DNA of 60,545 bases from Rickettsiales bacterium UBA4270. GTDB taxonomy: Bacteria; Pseudomonadota; Alphaproteobacteria; Rickettsiales; Deianiraeaceae. The stretch spans positions 1 to 60,545 of the forward strand of contig DGWA01000001.1 in NCBI GenBank assembly GCA_002395105.1. Reading direction: 5' to 3'. The notes under the pieces were generated by a model. It did not search any database. It was not told where the DNA came from and saw nothing but the letters and a program-made list of their open reading frames with translations. Shown here in pieces: positions 9,362 to 20,100 of the stretch. The position numbers were made by a program, and so were the translations under genes. Position 1 is the first letter of the stretch. The number at the start of each line of letters is the position of its first letter.

Positions 9362-9481
9362 ATAAATATTATCGTCAAGTTTAATAAGATCCTGTTTTTT
9401 ATTTGCAAGTTTTTTTATAAGAATAATATTCATATTTTTTATAAAGCTTGCTTATGATTAAATTTACATAAAAATATTTAG

Positions 9482-11194
9482 TTAAATAACATTAACTACA
9501 ACATCTATAATTGGATTTTTTAATGTTTTTACATGAATTTCACGTTTAAGCGCTTCTTTTAAAGTATTTACTATGCCATCTATTGTTGTAATCCTGCGAG
9601 AAAAAAACTTTGGTCTGATTGATGCAATAGAACGTTTAGCAATCCACTTAATTTCTTCAAGATGTGTGTTATTTTTAGTATCAAAAACACCAATTGTCCT
9701 TACTTCTGGAGTAGATAGCAATTGATATTTTTTATTAATAACAACAAAACAATAAACAAAACCATCACACGATATTGCTTTTCTATCTTTAAATATTTTA
9801 TTATTTTCATCTAATAACCTGTTTCCATCAAGACACATCGAAGGACTTGCAAAATTTCCAAGTTTTTCTATTGTATTTCCATTTATTTCAATAATACAAC
9901 CATTTTCTGGAGTGATTACATTTTTAATTCCACAATTTTTTGCAAGCTTTTTATGTTCATGAAACATTAACCAATCTCCATGCATTGGTATAAAACACAT
10001 TGGTTTTGTTAATTTATACATTTCCTTTAACTCTGCGCGATAAGCATGGCCGGAAACATGTGTAAGATTTTCTTTATTTGTAATTATTTCAACTCCTTTC
10101 ATTATCAAATTATTTACAACATTACTAACATCTAATTCGTTGCCTGGTATTACTTTTGACGAAAAAATTACACAATCTTTCTGTTGTAATCTTAAAAAAG
10201 GATGCTTATTATTTGCTAATTTAAATATACTTGCATTATTTTCACCTTGACAACCTGTCGATAAAACAAGAAGTTTATCTCTTGACATTTTTCTCGCTTC
10301 CTTTGCATCAATAAAATCAACATCATTTAAATAACCACTCTCTTGGGCTATTCCTATAATTTTTTTCATTGAATGTCCAGATACAACCAATTGTCTACCT
10401 GTAAGTTTTGCAACCTCGTGTATTGTATGAATTCTTGATATATTTGATGCAAAAGTAGTTATAACCACCATGTATTTTTTGCTTTTAACTATATTAGTTA
10501 AACTATCTATCAATAATTTTTCAGATTGACTTTCATTATTCTTTGTGCAATTGGTGCTATCACTAATTAACACAGATAATGGTTCTTTTGAAACAATTTC
10601 TTCTAAACGTTTTTTGTTACTTTTACTTCCCAGAACTGGAGTCTCGTCGAATTTCCAATCTCCTGTATGAAACACACTTCCTTTGTGTGTTTTTATATAA
10701 ACTCCTTGCGATTCAATTGTTGAATGAGTTAAATCTATTAGCTCAACATCAAAAACTCCTATTTTAAATTTCTTATTCCCTGGTTTTATTTCTTTAATAT
10801 CTAAATTTGGCGATGGCGTCATTTCTAACGAATCTGTTTTTAAAAAATTTTTAGCAAAAGTCGTACAATAAATTTTACAGTTTAACTTTTTATACATCTC
10901 ACAAACACCACCAATATGATCCTCGTGTGCATGAGTGATTATCAAACCATCTAGCTTAATTCTATTGGCTTCCAAAAAAGATAAATTTGGCAACATAATC
11001 TCAACACCTGGTGTTTTTAATTTATCGGCAAAGCCCAACCCATAATCAATACCAAGCCAGTGATTTTTGTAGTGATATAAATAAAAATTTGTTCCTATAC
11101 CATCACAGCCACCTATTGGAACAAATAAAAATTTATCTTTTATAACTCTTAGATCAATCTTTAATGGTAATTTTACATTACTTCTATCATTCAT
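9482..11194 (-). CDS. rnj: ribonuclease J
   Basis: RNase J is a metallo-beta-lactamase/beta-CASP nuclease with 5'-3' exonuclease and endonuclease activity in RNA processing and decay. The two-metal site is intact (THAHEDHIGG near residue 85), with further ligands in FHTGDWKFD and HVSGHAYR. The beta-CASP domain lies between, and the C-terminal domain is present, so the 570 residues cover the whole enzyme. Start ATG at 11194. The next gene downstream is atpE, about 50 bases past the usual intergenic gap. RNase J is common in alphaproteobacteria, where it works beside RNase E. Confidence 0.92.
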   Translation of the reverse strand: MNDRSNVKLPLKIDLRVIKDKFLFVPIGGCDGIGTNFYLYHYKNHWLGIDYGLGFADKLKTPGVEIMLPNLSFLEANRIKLDGLIITHAHEDHIGGVCEMYKKLNCKIYCTTFAKNFLKTDSLEMTPSPNLDIKEIKPGNKKFKIGVFDVELIDLTHSTIESQGVYIKTHKGSVFHTGDWKFDETPVLGSKSNKKRLEEIVSKEPLSVLISDSTNCTKNNESQSEKLLIDSLTNIVKSKKYMVVITTFASNISRIHTIHEVAKLTGRQLVVSGHSMKKIIGIAQESGYLNDVDFIDAKEARKMSRDKLLVLSTGCQGENNASIFKLANNKHPFLRLQQKDCVIFSSKVIPGNELDVSNVVNNLIMKGVEIITNKENLTHVSGHAYRAELKEMYKLTKPMCFIPMHGDWLMFHEHKKLAKNCGIKNVITPENGCIIEINGNTIEKLGNFASPSMCLDGNRLLDENNKIFKDRKAISCDGFVYCFVVINKKYQLLSTPEVRTIGVFDTKNNTHLEEIKWIAKRSIASIRPKFFSRRITTIDGIVNTLKEALKREIHVKTLKNPIIDVVVNVI

Positions 11195-11293
11195 CTTCTC
11201 GAATTAGAAATGCATCAATTTTATTTTCAAGATTAAAGATTTCTAACATCATATAACTTGACAACTATTTTATATAGTTAATTTTTTCTTACA

Positions 11294-11995
11294 ATGTTAT
11301 TCAGAAAAATATTCACTTTATTCATTGTTTTTTTATGTCTCTCAAAAGAAGGAAATGCTTTTTTGCTTTATAAAAAAAATAGTCAAAATGAGAAAAAAAC
11401 AGTTTTTTATGAAGAAAAAAAAGATATCGATGAAAACAACAAACAAAGAAAAAGTAAAAATTATTCAAAAATTGGTTTTGAAAAATATGCTCAAACAAAT
11501 ATCTGGAGAAAAACATACTTAGGAATAGATGTTAATTGGTTTTTAAAACGTATTGGTGATGATGTGAAACAACAAATATTATACACAGATTTTTGGAAAC
11601 GTCTCCAAAATTTAGACATCTATTATGGTTTAAGATTTTCTAAACACTTTGGAGTAGAGGCCGGATATACACATCTTGGAAATTTTATTGCAAAAAATGG
11701 TGAAAAACATAATTTAGATGGTGTTTATACCACTATAGTCATCTATTCTCCAGTTATCGATCTTAAATATACATCAATAGAAGCTTATATTTCAACTGGT
11801 GGTGCGATATTATTTGGTGGAATGAATAAAGGAAAGCCTGAATTTGGAGGAAAGTTTGGTGGCGGACTTATATTTAGTTTATATAGTTCTATTGCTTTAA
11901 ATGTAGGTTTAGATTATTATCTACCATTTAAATCATACGTAAACAAAGGGTTTTTAGCGGTAAAAACAGGTATTAATTTATATTTGAATATTTAA
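11294..11995 (+). CDS. predicted outer-membrane beta-barrel protein
   Basis: A 233-residue protein with a classical signal peptide (hydrophobic residues 5-17, cleavage near GNAF). After a lysine-rich stretch, the rest alternates hydrophobic and polar residues as in a small beta-barrel: YLGIDVNWFLKR, YYGLRFSKHFGVEAGYTHLG, FGGGLIFSLYSSIALNVGLDYYLPF, ending in GINLYLNI with an aromatic/hydrophobic terminal strand. This fits an eight-stranded porin-like or surface-antigen barrel of the kind common in intracellular alphaproteobacteria. One base separates its stop from the DsbA-like gene, so the two are translated together and the oxidoreductase may serve envelope proteins. Confidence 0.6.
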   Translation: MLFRKIFTLFIVFLCLSKEGNAFLLYKKNSQNEKKTVFYEEKKDIDENNKQRKSKNYSKIGFEKYAQTNIWRKTYLGIDVNWFLKRIGDDVKQQILYTDFWKRLQNLDIYYGLRFSKHFGVEAGYTHLGNFIAKNGEKHNLDGVYTTIVIYSPVIDLKYTSIEAYISTGGAILFGGMNKGKPEFGGKFGGGLIFSLYSSIALNVGLDYYLPFKSYVNKGFLAVKTGINLYLNI

Positions 11996-11996
11996 T

Positions 11997-12680
11997 ATGT
12001 TTGGGTTAAGATGGCGTGCGAAAGATTTTTTTTACATGTTTATTGCTGGTTTATTTATTGTTATATTTGCAGCAATATCACACTATTTTACAAATAGCAA
12101 AATGGTTACAGTCGATGAACATAATAAATACGCACAAAAAGTTTTAGATCCAATAGAAGGTGATTTTATTATAGGAAATAAATCAGCACCAGTTGAAGTA
12201 GTTTTTTACGGTGATTTCACATGTCATCATTGCATGCGATTTATAAAAGATACATTTTTAAAATTAAGAGATGAATATATTTTTATAAACAAAGTAAAGT
12301 TTATTTTTAGACCAGTAATCTCGCTAAAACGTTCCTTAATAGGCTCAAAATTTCTATTCTGCGATAAACGAGAGGATAAACAAAATGCAGAAATATTATG
12401 GAAAATGTTTGATAATAAATGGATGATGAGTGAAGACTATGTAAACTCTCTTTCTAAACTCGCTGTAAAAAAAGAACACTGGACTTCTATTGAACATTTT
12501 ACCGATTGTTTAAATTCAGAAGAAATACAAAATAATTTAAAAAAAATGTATAAAACAACAATAGAACCACTTAATATTCACGAAACACCGCATGTTTTTG
12601 TAAACAAAATGCCAACAAAACCTAATAAAGATATATTTTACCTAATAGATAAAGAATACAACAATAAAATACACAATTAA
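11997..12680 (+). CDS. membrane-anchored DsbA-family thiol oxidoreductase
   Basis: A thioredoxin-fold protein that should introduce or rearrange disulfides in exported proteins. One N-terminal membrane helix (about residues 11-28) anchors it to the periplasmic face. The fold starts with the family's GN-x-x-AP-x-x-V-E-x-x-Y-x-D sequence, and the active site is CHHC in GDFTCHHCMRF. The cis-proline loop is present (ETPHVFVN), followed by a short C-terminus. At 227 residues it matches the rickettsial and other alphaproteobacterial DsbA-like proteins. Cysteine-rich exported clients are encoded nearby, notably the VirB6-like protein at 45-49.5 kb. Confidence 0.85.
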   Translation: MFGLRWRAKDFFYMFIAGLFIVIFAAISHYFTNSKMVTVDEHNKYAQKVLDPIEGDFIIGNKSAPVEVVFYGDFTCHHCMRFIKDTFLKLRDEYIFINKVKFIFRPVISLKRSLIGSKFLFCDKREDKQNAEILWKMFDNKWMMSEDYVNSLSKLAVKKEHWTSIEHFTDCLNSEEIQNNLKKMYKTTIEPLNIHETPHVFVNKMPTKPNKDIFYLIDKEYNNKIHN

Positions 12681-12685
12681 AAAGA

Positions 12686-13177
12686 TTAATAATCATCATT
12701 TTGTATTTTTTTATTTTTTTGTTCCTCTTGATTTCTGTCCAAAAATTCCCGTTCCTCTTCGTTGCGATCTTTTTTTTCCTGAACCTCTACACAAAAACGT
12801 GCAATAGGCCTCATCATTAAACGATTTACGCCTATTTCATCGCCAGTTTCTTCGCAAAAACCGTATGTATCTGCATCAATTTTACCAATGAATTCCTCTA
12901 TCTTTTTAGCAAGTTTACGTAATCTATCTTTACTTCTTAATTCGGTTATTGTATTAGCTTCCATTGCCATTTGATCACTCTCGTCTGTAGAACGATAATC
13001 AGCATTAACATCATCAATATTTTCAGTTGCCAATTTATGCTCAATATCTTTAAGCCAGTTTTGTAACTTTATCTTAAAGTAAGCACGTTGCTTATCATTC
13101 ATGTAAGCACCTTTATCTTCTCTCGGATCATAATTATCAGATATTTCTATAATTTTTCCGCCTACTTCTACTTTCAT
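12686..13177 (-). CDS. dksA: DksA-family RNA polymerase-binding regulator
   Basis: DksA enters the RNA polymerase secondary channel and tunes rRNA and stress promoters with ppGpp. The 163-residue protein has the coiled-coil (YRSTDESDQMAMEANTI) and the C-terminal globular region (YGFCEETGDEIGVNRLMMRPIARFC). In place of the four-cysteine zinc finger it keeps only the first cysteine of each pair (CEET, CVEV), the pattern usual in alphaproteobacterial DksA, so zinc binding is doubtful. It converges with the DsbA-like gene across five bases. Start ATG at 13177. Confidence 0.85.
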   Translation of the reverse strand: MKVEVGGKIIEISDNYDPREDKGAYMNDKQRAYFKIKLQNWLKDIEHKLATENIDDVNADYRSTDESDQMAMEANTITELRSKDRLRKLAKKIEEFIGKIDADTYGFCEETGDEIGVNRLMMRPIARFCVEVQEKKDRNEEEREFLDRNQEEQKNKKIQNDDY

Positions 13178-13239
13178 CGTAAATAAATGAAAAACTATTT
13201 ATTTAAATGTCAATTAATCTTGTTTTTATTTTGTAGCAT

Positions 13240-14394
13240 TTAAAACTTATTTTTTATTCTACCAACTATATTAGTAAGTATACTCAGACCATTGTCAAGT
13301 GTTTTGCAAAATAAACGTTCTTCATTTTCAATCACTTCTGCAATAAATTGTCTTTTTTCTAAAATTTCAGGATAAGCCATACCCATTACTTTACAAACAC
13401 TGTCAACTAAATTTGATAATTTTTGATTTTTGTTATCAAGTTTATGTGCATAATAAACAGTTCTACGAATTATTCTTCTTAACACATAGCCACGACCAAG
13501 ATTTGATGGCAATACGCCATCACAAATTAAGAATGTTATCGCTCTTATATGATCAGCAATAACTCTTAATGGAATATCGTTATTTTTTTTATCTGCACCA
13601 TAATTTTCACACACACCATCTATTATTTGTTGCATTATTGATGTCTCATAAGTATCTGTTTTTCCTTCAATTACTGCTATAAGTCGTTCCAAGCCAGAAC
13701 CTGTATCTATATTTTTTGAACTTAAGGGTTTTTTAGTGCCATCAGTCATTTGCTCGAATTGAGTAAAAACAAGATTCCATATTTCAATGTATCTATCATT
13801 TTCACCAACACCGCCGATCATATGTCCACCACGGATATTCGCACTTTCGCCAAAATCATAAAATATTTCACTACAAGGGCCACAAGGGCCAGTATCGCCC
13901 ATTGTCCAAAAATTATCATCAGTCGCAATTTTTATAATCCTATCTTCATTTATATGTTTTTTCCATATTTCCACTGCCTCGTCGTCTGTATAATAAACAG
14001 TTATGTATAATTTATCTTTTGGTAATTTTAAGTTTTTAGTCAAAAATTCCCAAGCCCATGCGATTGCCTCTTCTTTAAAATAATCACCAAAAGAAAAATT
14101 ACCAAGCATTTCAAAAAAAGTATGATGTCTATTTGTGTAGCCAACGTTATCAAGATCATTATGTTTGCCACCAGCTCTTACACATTTTTGACAAGTCGTT
14201 GCCCTGGTTATATTATCAAAACCACTATTTTTTATTCCAGCGAATCTATCTTTAAACTGATTCATTCCTGCATTTGTAAAAAGCAATGTATTATCACCAG
14301 CAGGAACGAGAGAAGATGATTTAATTATTTCACAACCTTTACTATTAAAAAAATTTAAAAACTCATTACGAATTTGATTACATAAACTCTGCAT
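13240..14394 (-). CDS. alaS: alanyl-tRNA synthetase, catalytic domain only (truncated)
   Basis: AlaRS charges tRNA-Ala. The class II catalytic core is fully recognisable and apparently intact: motif 2 region (RATTCQKCVRAGGKHNDLDN), HHTFFEMLGNFSFGDYFK, GPCGPCSEI, WNLVF-x-Q, and motif 3 region (GRGYVLRRIIRR). The protein stops at residue 384 in the helical domain, just after EERLFCKTLDNGLSIL. Bacterial AlaRS is normally about 870 residues, so most of the tRNA-recognition domain, the whole editing domain and the C-Ala domain are absent. Only about 60 bases separate the stop from dksA, with no remnant of the missing part. It may be a minimal enzyme, one half of a split enzyme, or a decaying gene beside another alaS. 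Confidence 0.88.
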   Translation of the reverse strand: MQSLCNQIRNEFLNFFNSKGCEIIKSSSLVPAGDNTLLFTNAGMNQFKDRFAGIKNSGFDNITRATTCQKCVRAGGKHNDLDNVGYTNRHHTFFEMLGNFSFGDYFKEEAIAWAWEFLTKNLKLPKDKLYITVYYTDDEAVEIWKKHINEDRIIKIATDDNFWTMGDTGPCGPCSEIFYDFGESANIRGGHMIGGVGENDRYIEIWNLVFTQFEQMTDGTKKPLSSKNIDTGSGLERLIAVIEGKTDTYETSIMQQIIDGVCENYGADKKNNDIPLRVIADHIRAITFLICDGVLPSNLGRGYVLRRIIRRTVYYAHKLDNKNQKLSNLVDSVCKVMGMAYPEILEKRQFIAEVIENEERLFCKTLDNGLSILTNIVGRIKNKF

Positions 14395-14456
14395 AGTATA
14401 AGCACTACAATAGTTATCAATCTAAAAAAATTTTATTTTCAATAAATAAATACAAA

Positions 14457-16265
14457 TTACTTTTTGTCCATCTTTAAAACAGCAAGAAATGCGCTTTGTG
14501 GAACTTCGACTGAACCAAGCATTTTCATTTTCTTCTTACCTTTTCTCTGTTTTTCAAGTAGTTTTCTTTTTCTAGTAATATCGCCTCCATAGCATTTTGC
14601 TGTAACATCTTTACGATACGCAGATATAGTTTCACGTGCTATTATCTTTCCACCAAGTGCAGCTTGAATTGGAATTGCAAACATTTGTCTTGGTATTAAT
14701 TCTTTTAATTTTTCACATAAAGCTCTACCATTACTTTCAGCATTACTTTTATGTGTCATCATTGCCAATGCATCCATTTTTTCACCATTAAGTAAAATAT
14801 CAACTTTTACAATATCACTTTCTCTATAACCTATAATTTGCCATTCAAAGCTTGCATATCCTCTACTTATACTTTTTAGCTTATCATGAAAATCAAATAC
14901 AATCTCTCCAAGTGGTATTTCATATATTATAACAGCACGATTACCTCCACTAAATGATAAATTTTTTTGTCTACCGCGTTTATCTTCACACAATTTAATC
15001 AATCCACCTATAAATTCTTCCGTTGTCAAAATACTAACCTCTGCAATTGGTTCCTCAATGTGCTTAACATATGTTAAATCTGGCATGTCAGATGGATTGT
15101 GAACGTCAATAATTTTTCCATTTTGTAAATAAACTTTATAAACAACACTTGGTGCAGTAGTGATTATGTTTAAGTCAAATTCTCTTTCCAGCCTTTCGTG
15201 TATAACCTCCATGTGAAGCAAACCAAGAAAGCCACAACGGAACCCCATACCAAGAGAAGCAGATGTCTCATGTTCATAACTTATACTACTATCGTTTAAA
15301 GATAATTTTGCCAAACTCTCCTTTAATTTTGTATAATCTTCTGTATCAATAGGATAAACACCACAAAAAACAACTGGCATAACTTTTTTAAATCCAGCAA
15401 GAGGCAATGTACTTGTGTCATCAGATAAAACAATAGTATCACCTATGTTACAATCTTTAACGTTTTTAAAATTAGCACAAATATAGCCAACTTCACCTGA
15501 TTTTATGCTATCACAAGGAATTTTTTTTGGAGTAAAAAAACCCAATTGCTCAATTGTATATTCATTTCCATTTGATAATGTTTTGATTTTTGTACCTTTT
15601 TTCACTTCACCATCGATTACTTTGACTAATAAAATAACACCAAGATAAACATCATACCAAGCATCAACAAGAAGTGCTTTTAATGATTTTTCAATTTTTC
15701 CACTAGGAGCCGGTATTTTTGCAATAACTTTTTCAAGCATATCAGCAATACCATAGCCTGTTTTTCCACTAACTAATGAAATATCCGAAACATCTAGGCC
15801 AATAACTTCGCTAATTTGTTTTTTACAATTTTCAACTTGAGCTGATTGTAAATCTATTTTATTTAGTACTGGAATTATTTCAATATCAGCATCAACCGCT
15901 TTATAAACATTTGCAAGCGTTTGAGCCTCTACACCTTGTGTTGCATCAACCAATAATATACATCCTTCACATGCGGCTAAACAACGACTAACTTCATAAC
16001 CAAAATCAACATGTCCTGGAGTATCCATTAAATTCAGAATATATTCATTTCCGTCTTGTGATTTATATTTTAATCTTACCGTCTGAGATTTAATTGTAAT
16101 ACCTCTTTCTCTTTCTATGTCCATACTATCAAGAACTTGTTCAGACATTTCACGCTCTTGAAGTCCTCCGCAAAGCTGAATAATTCTATCAGAAACGGTG
16201 CTTTTCCCATGATCTATATGAGCAATAATTGCAAAATTACGAATTTTAGATATATCGTATAACAT
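14457..16265 (-). CDS. lepA: elongation factor 4 (LepA)
   Basis: LepA is a translational GTPase that acts on ribosomes during stalled or stressed translation and ribosome assembly. All GTPase motifs are present: G1 AHIDHGKST (near residue 15), DMDxERERGITI, DTPGHVDF, NKID. The LepA-specific C-terminus with CYGGDITRKRKLLEKQRKGKKKMK follows, which separates it from EF-G and TypA. Its 602 residues are full length. The start ATG (MLYDISKIRNFAIIAHIDHG) is the usual one. Transcribed in the same direction as alaS and dksA. Confidence 0.96.
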   Translation of the reverse strand: MLYDISKIRNFAIIAHIDHGKSTVSDRIIQLCGGLQEREMSEQVLDSMDIERERGITIKSQTVRLKYKSQDGNEYILNLMDTPGHVDFGYEVSRCLAACEGCILLVDATQGVEAQTLANVYKAVDADIEIIPVLNKIDLQSAQVENCKKQISEVIGLDVSDISLVSGKTGYGIADMLEKVIAKIPAPSGKIEKSLKALLVDAWYDVYLGVILLVKVIDGEVKKGTKIKTLSNGNEYTIEQLGFFTPKKIPCDSIKSGEVGYICANFKNVKDCNIGDTIVLSDDTSTLPLAGFKKVMPVVFCGVYPIDTEDYTKLKESLAKLSLNDSSISYEHETSASLGMGFRCGFLGLLHMEVIHERLEREFDLNIITTAPSVVYKVYLQNGKIIDVHNPSDMPDLTYVKHIEEPIAEVSILTTEEFIGGLIKLCEDKRGRQKNLSFSGGNRAVIIYEIPLGEIVFDFHDKLKSISRGYASFEWQIIGYRESDIVKVDILLNGEKMDALAMMTHKSNAESNGRALCEKLKELIPRQMFAIPIQAALGGKIIARETISAYRKDVTAKCYGGDITRKRKLLEKQRKGKKKMKMLGSVEVPQSAFLAVLKMDKK

Positions 16266-16373
16266 AAATAATTATCTATACATACTTTTTATTTATCAAG
16301 AAATGATATAAAAGAAATACATGTCAAAATTTATATTGAAAGTAAAAAACAACTACTAACAATAATGCTTGTT

Positions 16374-16445
16374 GGAGCATTCGTCTAACGGTTAGGACAG
16401 CAGATTCTCATTCTGCCAATAGGGGTTCGATTCCCCTATGCTCTA
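16374..16445 (+). tRNA. tRNA-Glu (anticodon CTC)
   Basis: All four arms fold: acceptor GGAGCAT with ATGCTCT (first pair G-U), D arm with the Glu-type TCGTCTAACGGTTAGGAC, anticodon stem GCAGA/TCTGC, and T arm AGGGG-TTCGATT-CCCCT. The seven-base loop is TTCTCAT, which puts CTC at 16407-16409. The CCA end is not encoded. The CTC anticodon reads GAG only. Most A+T-rich reduced genomes rely on one Glu tRNA with TTC, so a second Glu tRNA elsewhere is expected. Confidence 0.93.
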
Positions 16446-16495
16446 CTTCTTGTTATATTTTTTGACAATAAAATTTATTCAAATATTTTTTCTCT

Positions 16496-17017
16496 ATGAA
16501 GTTTCTTAAACTTATTTCAATATTAACATTTTTTGCATTTTTTAATAAAATCACAATAGCATCAAATGATGAAACAATTCCTTCTTTTGAAGGAAGTTAT
16601 GGCGATTGGAAAGTTTTTAAGGTTCAGCAAAATAATCAAAATGTTTGTTATGCGGTAAGTACACCAAAAAGTTTAAACGGCAATCACAGAGACGATAGAG
16701 AACCATATATAATGGTTTCATTTTTTGGAAAAGTAAAACAAGAAATTAGTATATCTGCTGGATATTTTTACCGTCCAAATTCAGTAGTATCAGTAAGTAT
16801 AGATGGAATTCAGGAACGATTTATAGCAGAAAACGATACATTGGCATGGCCAGAAAAACATGGTTCAGATAAACAAATAATAAATGAAATGGTTAATAGT
16901 TTTAAAATTCTTGTATTTTCAGAATCAAATGCATCAACATATTCAGTCGATATATATTCACTTAATGGATTCAAAAAAGCTTTCAACAAAATTAAAGAAC
17001 TTTGCGGAAATAAGTAA
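16496..17017 (+). CDS. invasion-associated locus B (IalB)-family protein
   Basis: A 173-residue exported protein with a signal peptide (hydrophobic residues 4-18, likely cleaved near IAS-N). The core begins with the family's G-x-x-x-D-W-x-V (GSYGDWKVF) and CYAVSTPKS, followed by PYIMVSFF and beta-rich sequence, ending in a C-terminal cysteine (ELCGNK). Two cysteines could form a disulfide. IalB was named for Bartonella erythrocyte invasion, but family members are widespread in alphaproteobacteria and their molecular role is not established. It stands alone between a tRNA gene and the giant gene. Confidence 0.75.
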   Translation: MKFLKLISILTFFAFFNKITIASNDETIPSFEGSYGDWKVFKVQQNNQNVCYAVSTPKSLNGNHRDDREPYIMVSFFGKVKQEISISAGYFYRPNSVVSVSIDGIQERFIAENDTLAWPEKHGSDKQIINEMVNSFKILVFSESNASTYSVDIYSLNGFKKAFNKIKELCGNK

Positions 17018-17133
17018 ATTCTAGTTACAATAATATTGTTATCACTCAATATAAATAAAACTGAAATAATAAATTTCCAATATTAAATAATTTGATTTAT
17101 AAACAATTTTCGTTATAATTAGTTTGTATTTCT

Positions 17134-20100
17134 ATGGATGATGACTTATATGATATCGACATCAATGATGAAAAAGAACAATTACGTCAAAATCAAACTG
17201 AATATCTAAATACTGAGAATATAGATGAAAAAATTGATATTCTGCGAAATATTAAAAACAATATTTTTGAGATTGAAGATGAACTTGAAAATAACTTGAA
17301 TTATGACAGTCAAACAATTAAACCTTTATTCGAAAATATTACAAACAATGTAATAAAACCTATACTAGTAGAGTGCGAAAGTCTTATGGTGAATGAAAAC
17401 GGTAACGAAATAAATACAAACTCTAACCAAACCAACGAGGAAAATAAAAAAAAAATTAAAGACATTTATGAGATCATAAAAGGAATATTAGAGTATAAAA
17501 TTTTTACTCATTATCTTACTGAAGAAACCAAAGCAACAATAAACACAAAAATGCAACAAATAGCTACTTACTGTGGTGAAAATAACGTGCCACAAAAAAA
17601 AAACCACAATGACTTTGAGATTATAGATGACGACAATGTTAATAATGTACCACGACAAGGGAATATAAAAAACCACAATGACTTTGAGATTATAGATGAC
17701 GACAATGTTAATAATGTACCACGACAAGGGAATATAGGAAAAATAAAGCTCAAACAATTTGATGGTGAAGTAACAAACAGAGCCGATGAATTATTACAAA
17801 GATTAAAAAATGGAAAAACCGTTTTTTGGGGGCCGTTTAGATATGAGTTTCTGAGTGTATATTACAATAAAGGATACATAAAAGATGGTAAAGTAGAAGG
17901 CCCAGGAAATGATTTGTATAATTACATTAAGACCAATGATGCTTTAACTGTAATGTTTAATGGTAGAGTTTTACTAATAAAAACAAATGGCAATATCGAA
18001 GATGACGTCAAAAACTCTGGCATATGGGAATTCTTTGCAGAAAATCTAAATGATCCTGGCATGATTAGATATACAAATGATACAGAAACTGATAAAAAAG
18101 ATTTTATAATACGAGACAACCTAGACATAAATAATGAAAACCCATTGAGAGTTGAAATATTTGTACCTGGTACAGATTATCATATGGGTCAGATGAATGC
18201 ACAATTTACAACAATATATATGAATACTCACACAGAGCACGAACAAGATGCAAGACAATGCTCACATAGTATCGAAACAAATACAATATATTTTTTCCCA
18301 TCAAATATATACAATGGTAAATTTAGCAAGTATGCCACCGTTGATGATATAAAAGACAGAATGGACAGAGCGGGAACAGCAATATCTGCTGTAATAAAAA
18401 AAATAATGTCTGGAAAAGAATCTAAGGACAACATAAAAATATGTTGTAGAGGCTATAGCTATGGCAATTTTGCAAGCGTGGAGGCACTTAAAAACCTAAT
18501 ATTTAATGTTACATGGATTAACAAAATAGATAATATAATACTCGAAAACCCAGGACCTCAAATGCTTCCAAAATCTCAAACAAATAAAGATATCAAAAAT
18601 ACCATACAAAAAATAACAGAAAAAGTGAAAGTAAACAATGTCTGTGTCACTTATAAAAAAGGTAAAAAATATGATCTCTTACACTATCAAAGCAACGCAG
18701 AAGATTTAGTCAAACAATTAATAGAAATAAATGGAATTGAACATCTTTTTCAGAAAATTGGTAATAATGAGAAAGATTTTACAGACAAACTTAACCTTAA
18801 TCATTATGAAAATCAATATTTATTTATAGACAATTATACGTGCAAACAATCAAAAGAACCAATAATAATAGATATTAACGGTGTAACAGATGTAATTTTT
18901 CTTAAACAAGGTGAAAAAATCACAAGTAAAAATTTAACATACAATAATGTCTACTGCAGACTTATATCAATGGGTGACAAAGTTGAATTTGAAATAAAAA
19001 TGGAAGATAATGCAATAAAAAAATACAGATATATAGAACACGATAATAAAATTTATAAATATTCACTAGAGCCAATGAGACAAGACGACAACTATATTGA
19101 AGATGAATATGCTTATGATGCATTATATAAAAGTGTCTTCGATTGCAAAAAATGTGAGTTTAAATTAAAAACTATTTCGCTGTTTGGTAGAGAATTGCAA
19201 AATTCAGAAATCCAGGTGCTTCCTAATATGGTTAATATTCCGCTTCTTAAAGAAGATTTTTATAATGATGATTTTTCAATTAAATTTTTGGAAGAAAATA
19301 ACATTGACTATAAAAACAAACATAATTTTTTCTTAACGGTAAAAAAGATTAAAGATTTAACTTTTTTCAACAAAGAACAAAATCAAATTTTTTTTGAAAA
19401 ACATTTTTTCAAACATTTTAAAAAAGTTAACAACATTAACGAGAATGGAAATATTGATGAACTCGAAACATGTGTTGTAATAAACACTGAAATGTGTGTA
19501 TTTACCGACAAAGTGCTTATAGATACGAGTTCCTACACATGTTTGAATAACATTATTAATTACAACGGTATTAAGATTTCGCGTTATGGCGAGCAAATAG
19601 CAGTAACACTTAATTGTGCAACTTTATTTACAGAAAAAAACAGCGACCATCATAACATAACTATTACTATAAAACCAATTAAAGATATCAAAAATAAAAA
19701 AAATTTAAATTTTAAAAAATTAGCCCAAAGAGAAAAAAAGTTGTTAACTGATCTATTTAAAAATAGAATGGAAATAAATGAAAAAAAAGATTTATACAAA
19801 CGTACGGATGAACGAGTCATGAAATACATAAAAGACTTATTCTTAGAAAGTTTTGAAGAATATATTTTCTTCAACAAGAAAAACTTCTTAACACAAAACT
19901 TAGCATTAGCAACAAACGAAAAAAAGAAAGAAAATATCATTACTGCCACCTATACAAATGCTGCCGGAGACGAACTTATTGGATGGAATTTTAACAATGA
20001 AAAAAATATTTTTTTTATTGGGGCATTTCATACTAACAGACTGTATGGACTGTTAGATGGAAAAATTTATAAATTTTATGATGAAGACAAAGAAATATTT

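Noticed and set aside
9362..9433. N-terminal extension of AtpE from the upstream ATG
   Set aside because: The extra 24 residues are charged and unlike subunit c; the internal ATG gives the normal 74-residue protein.
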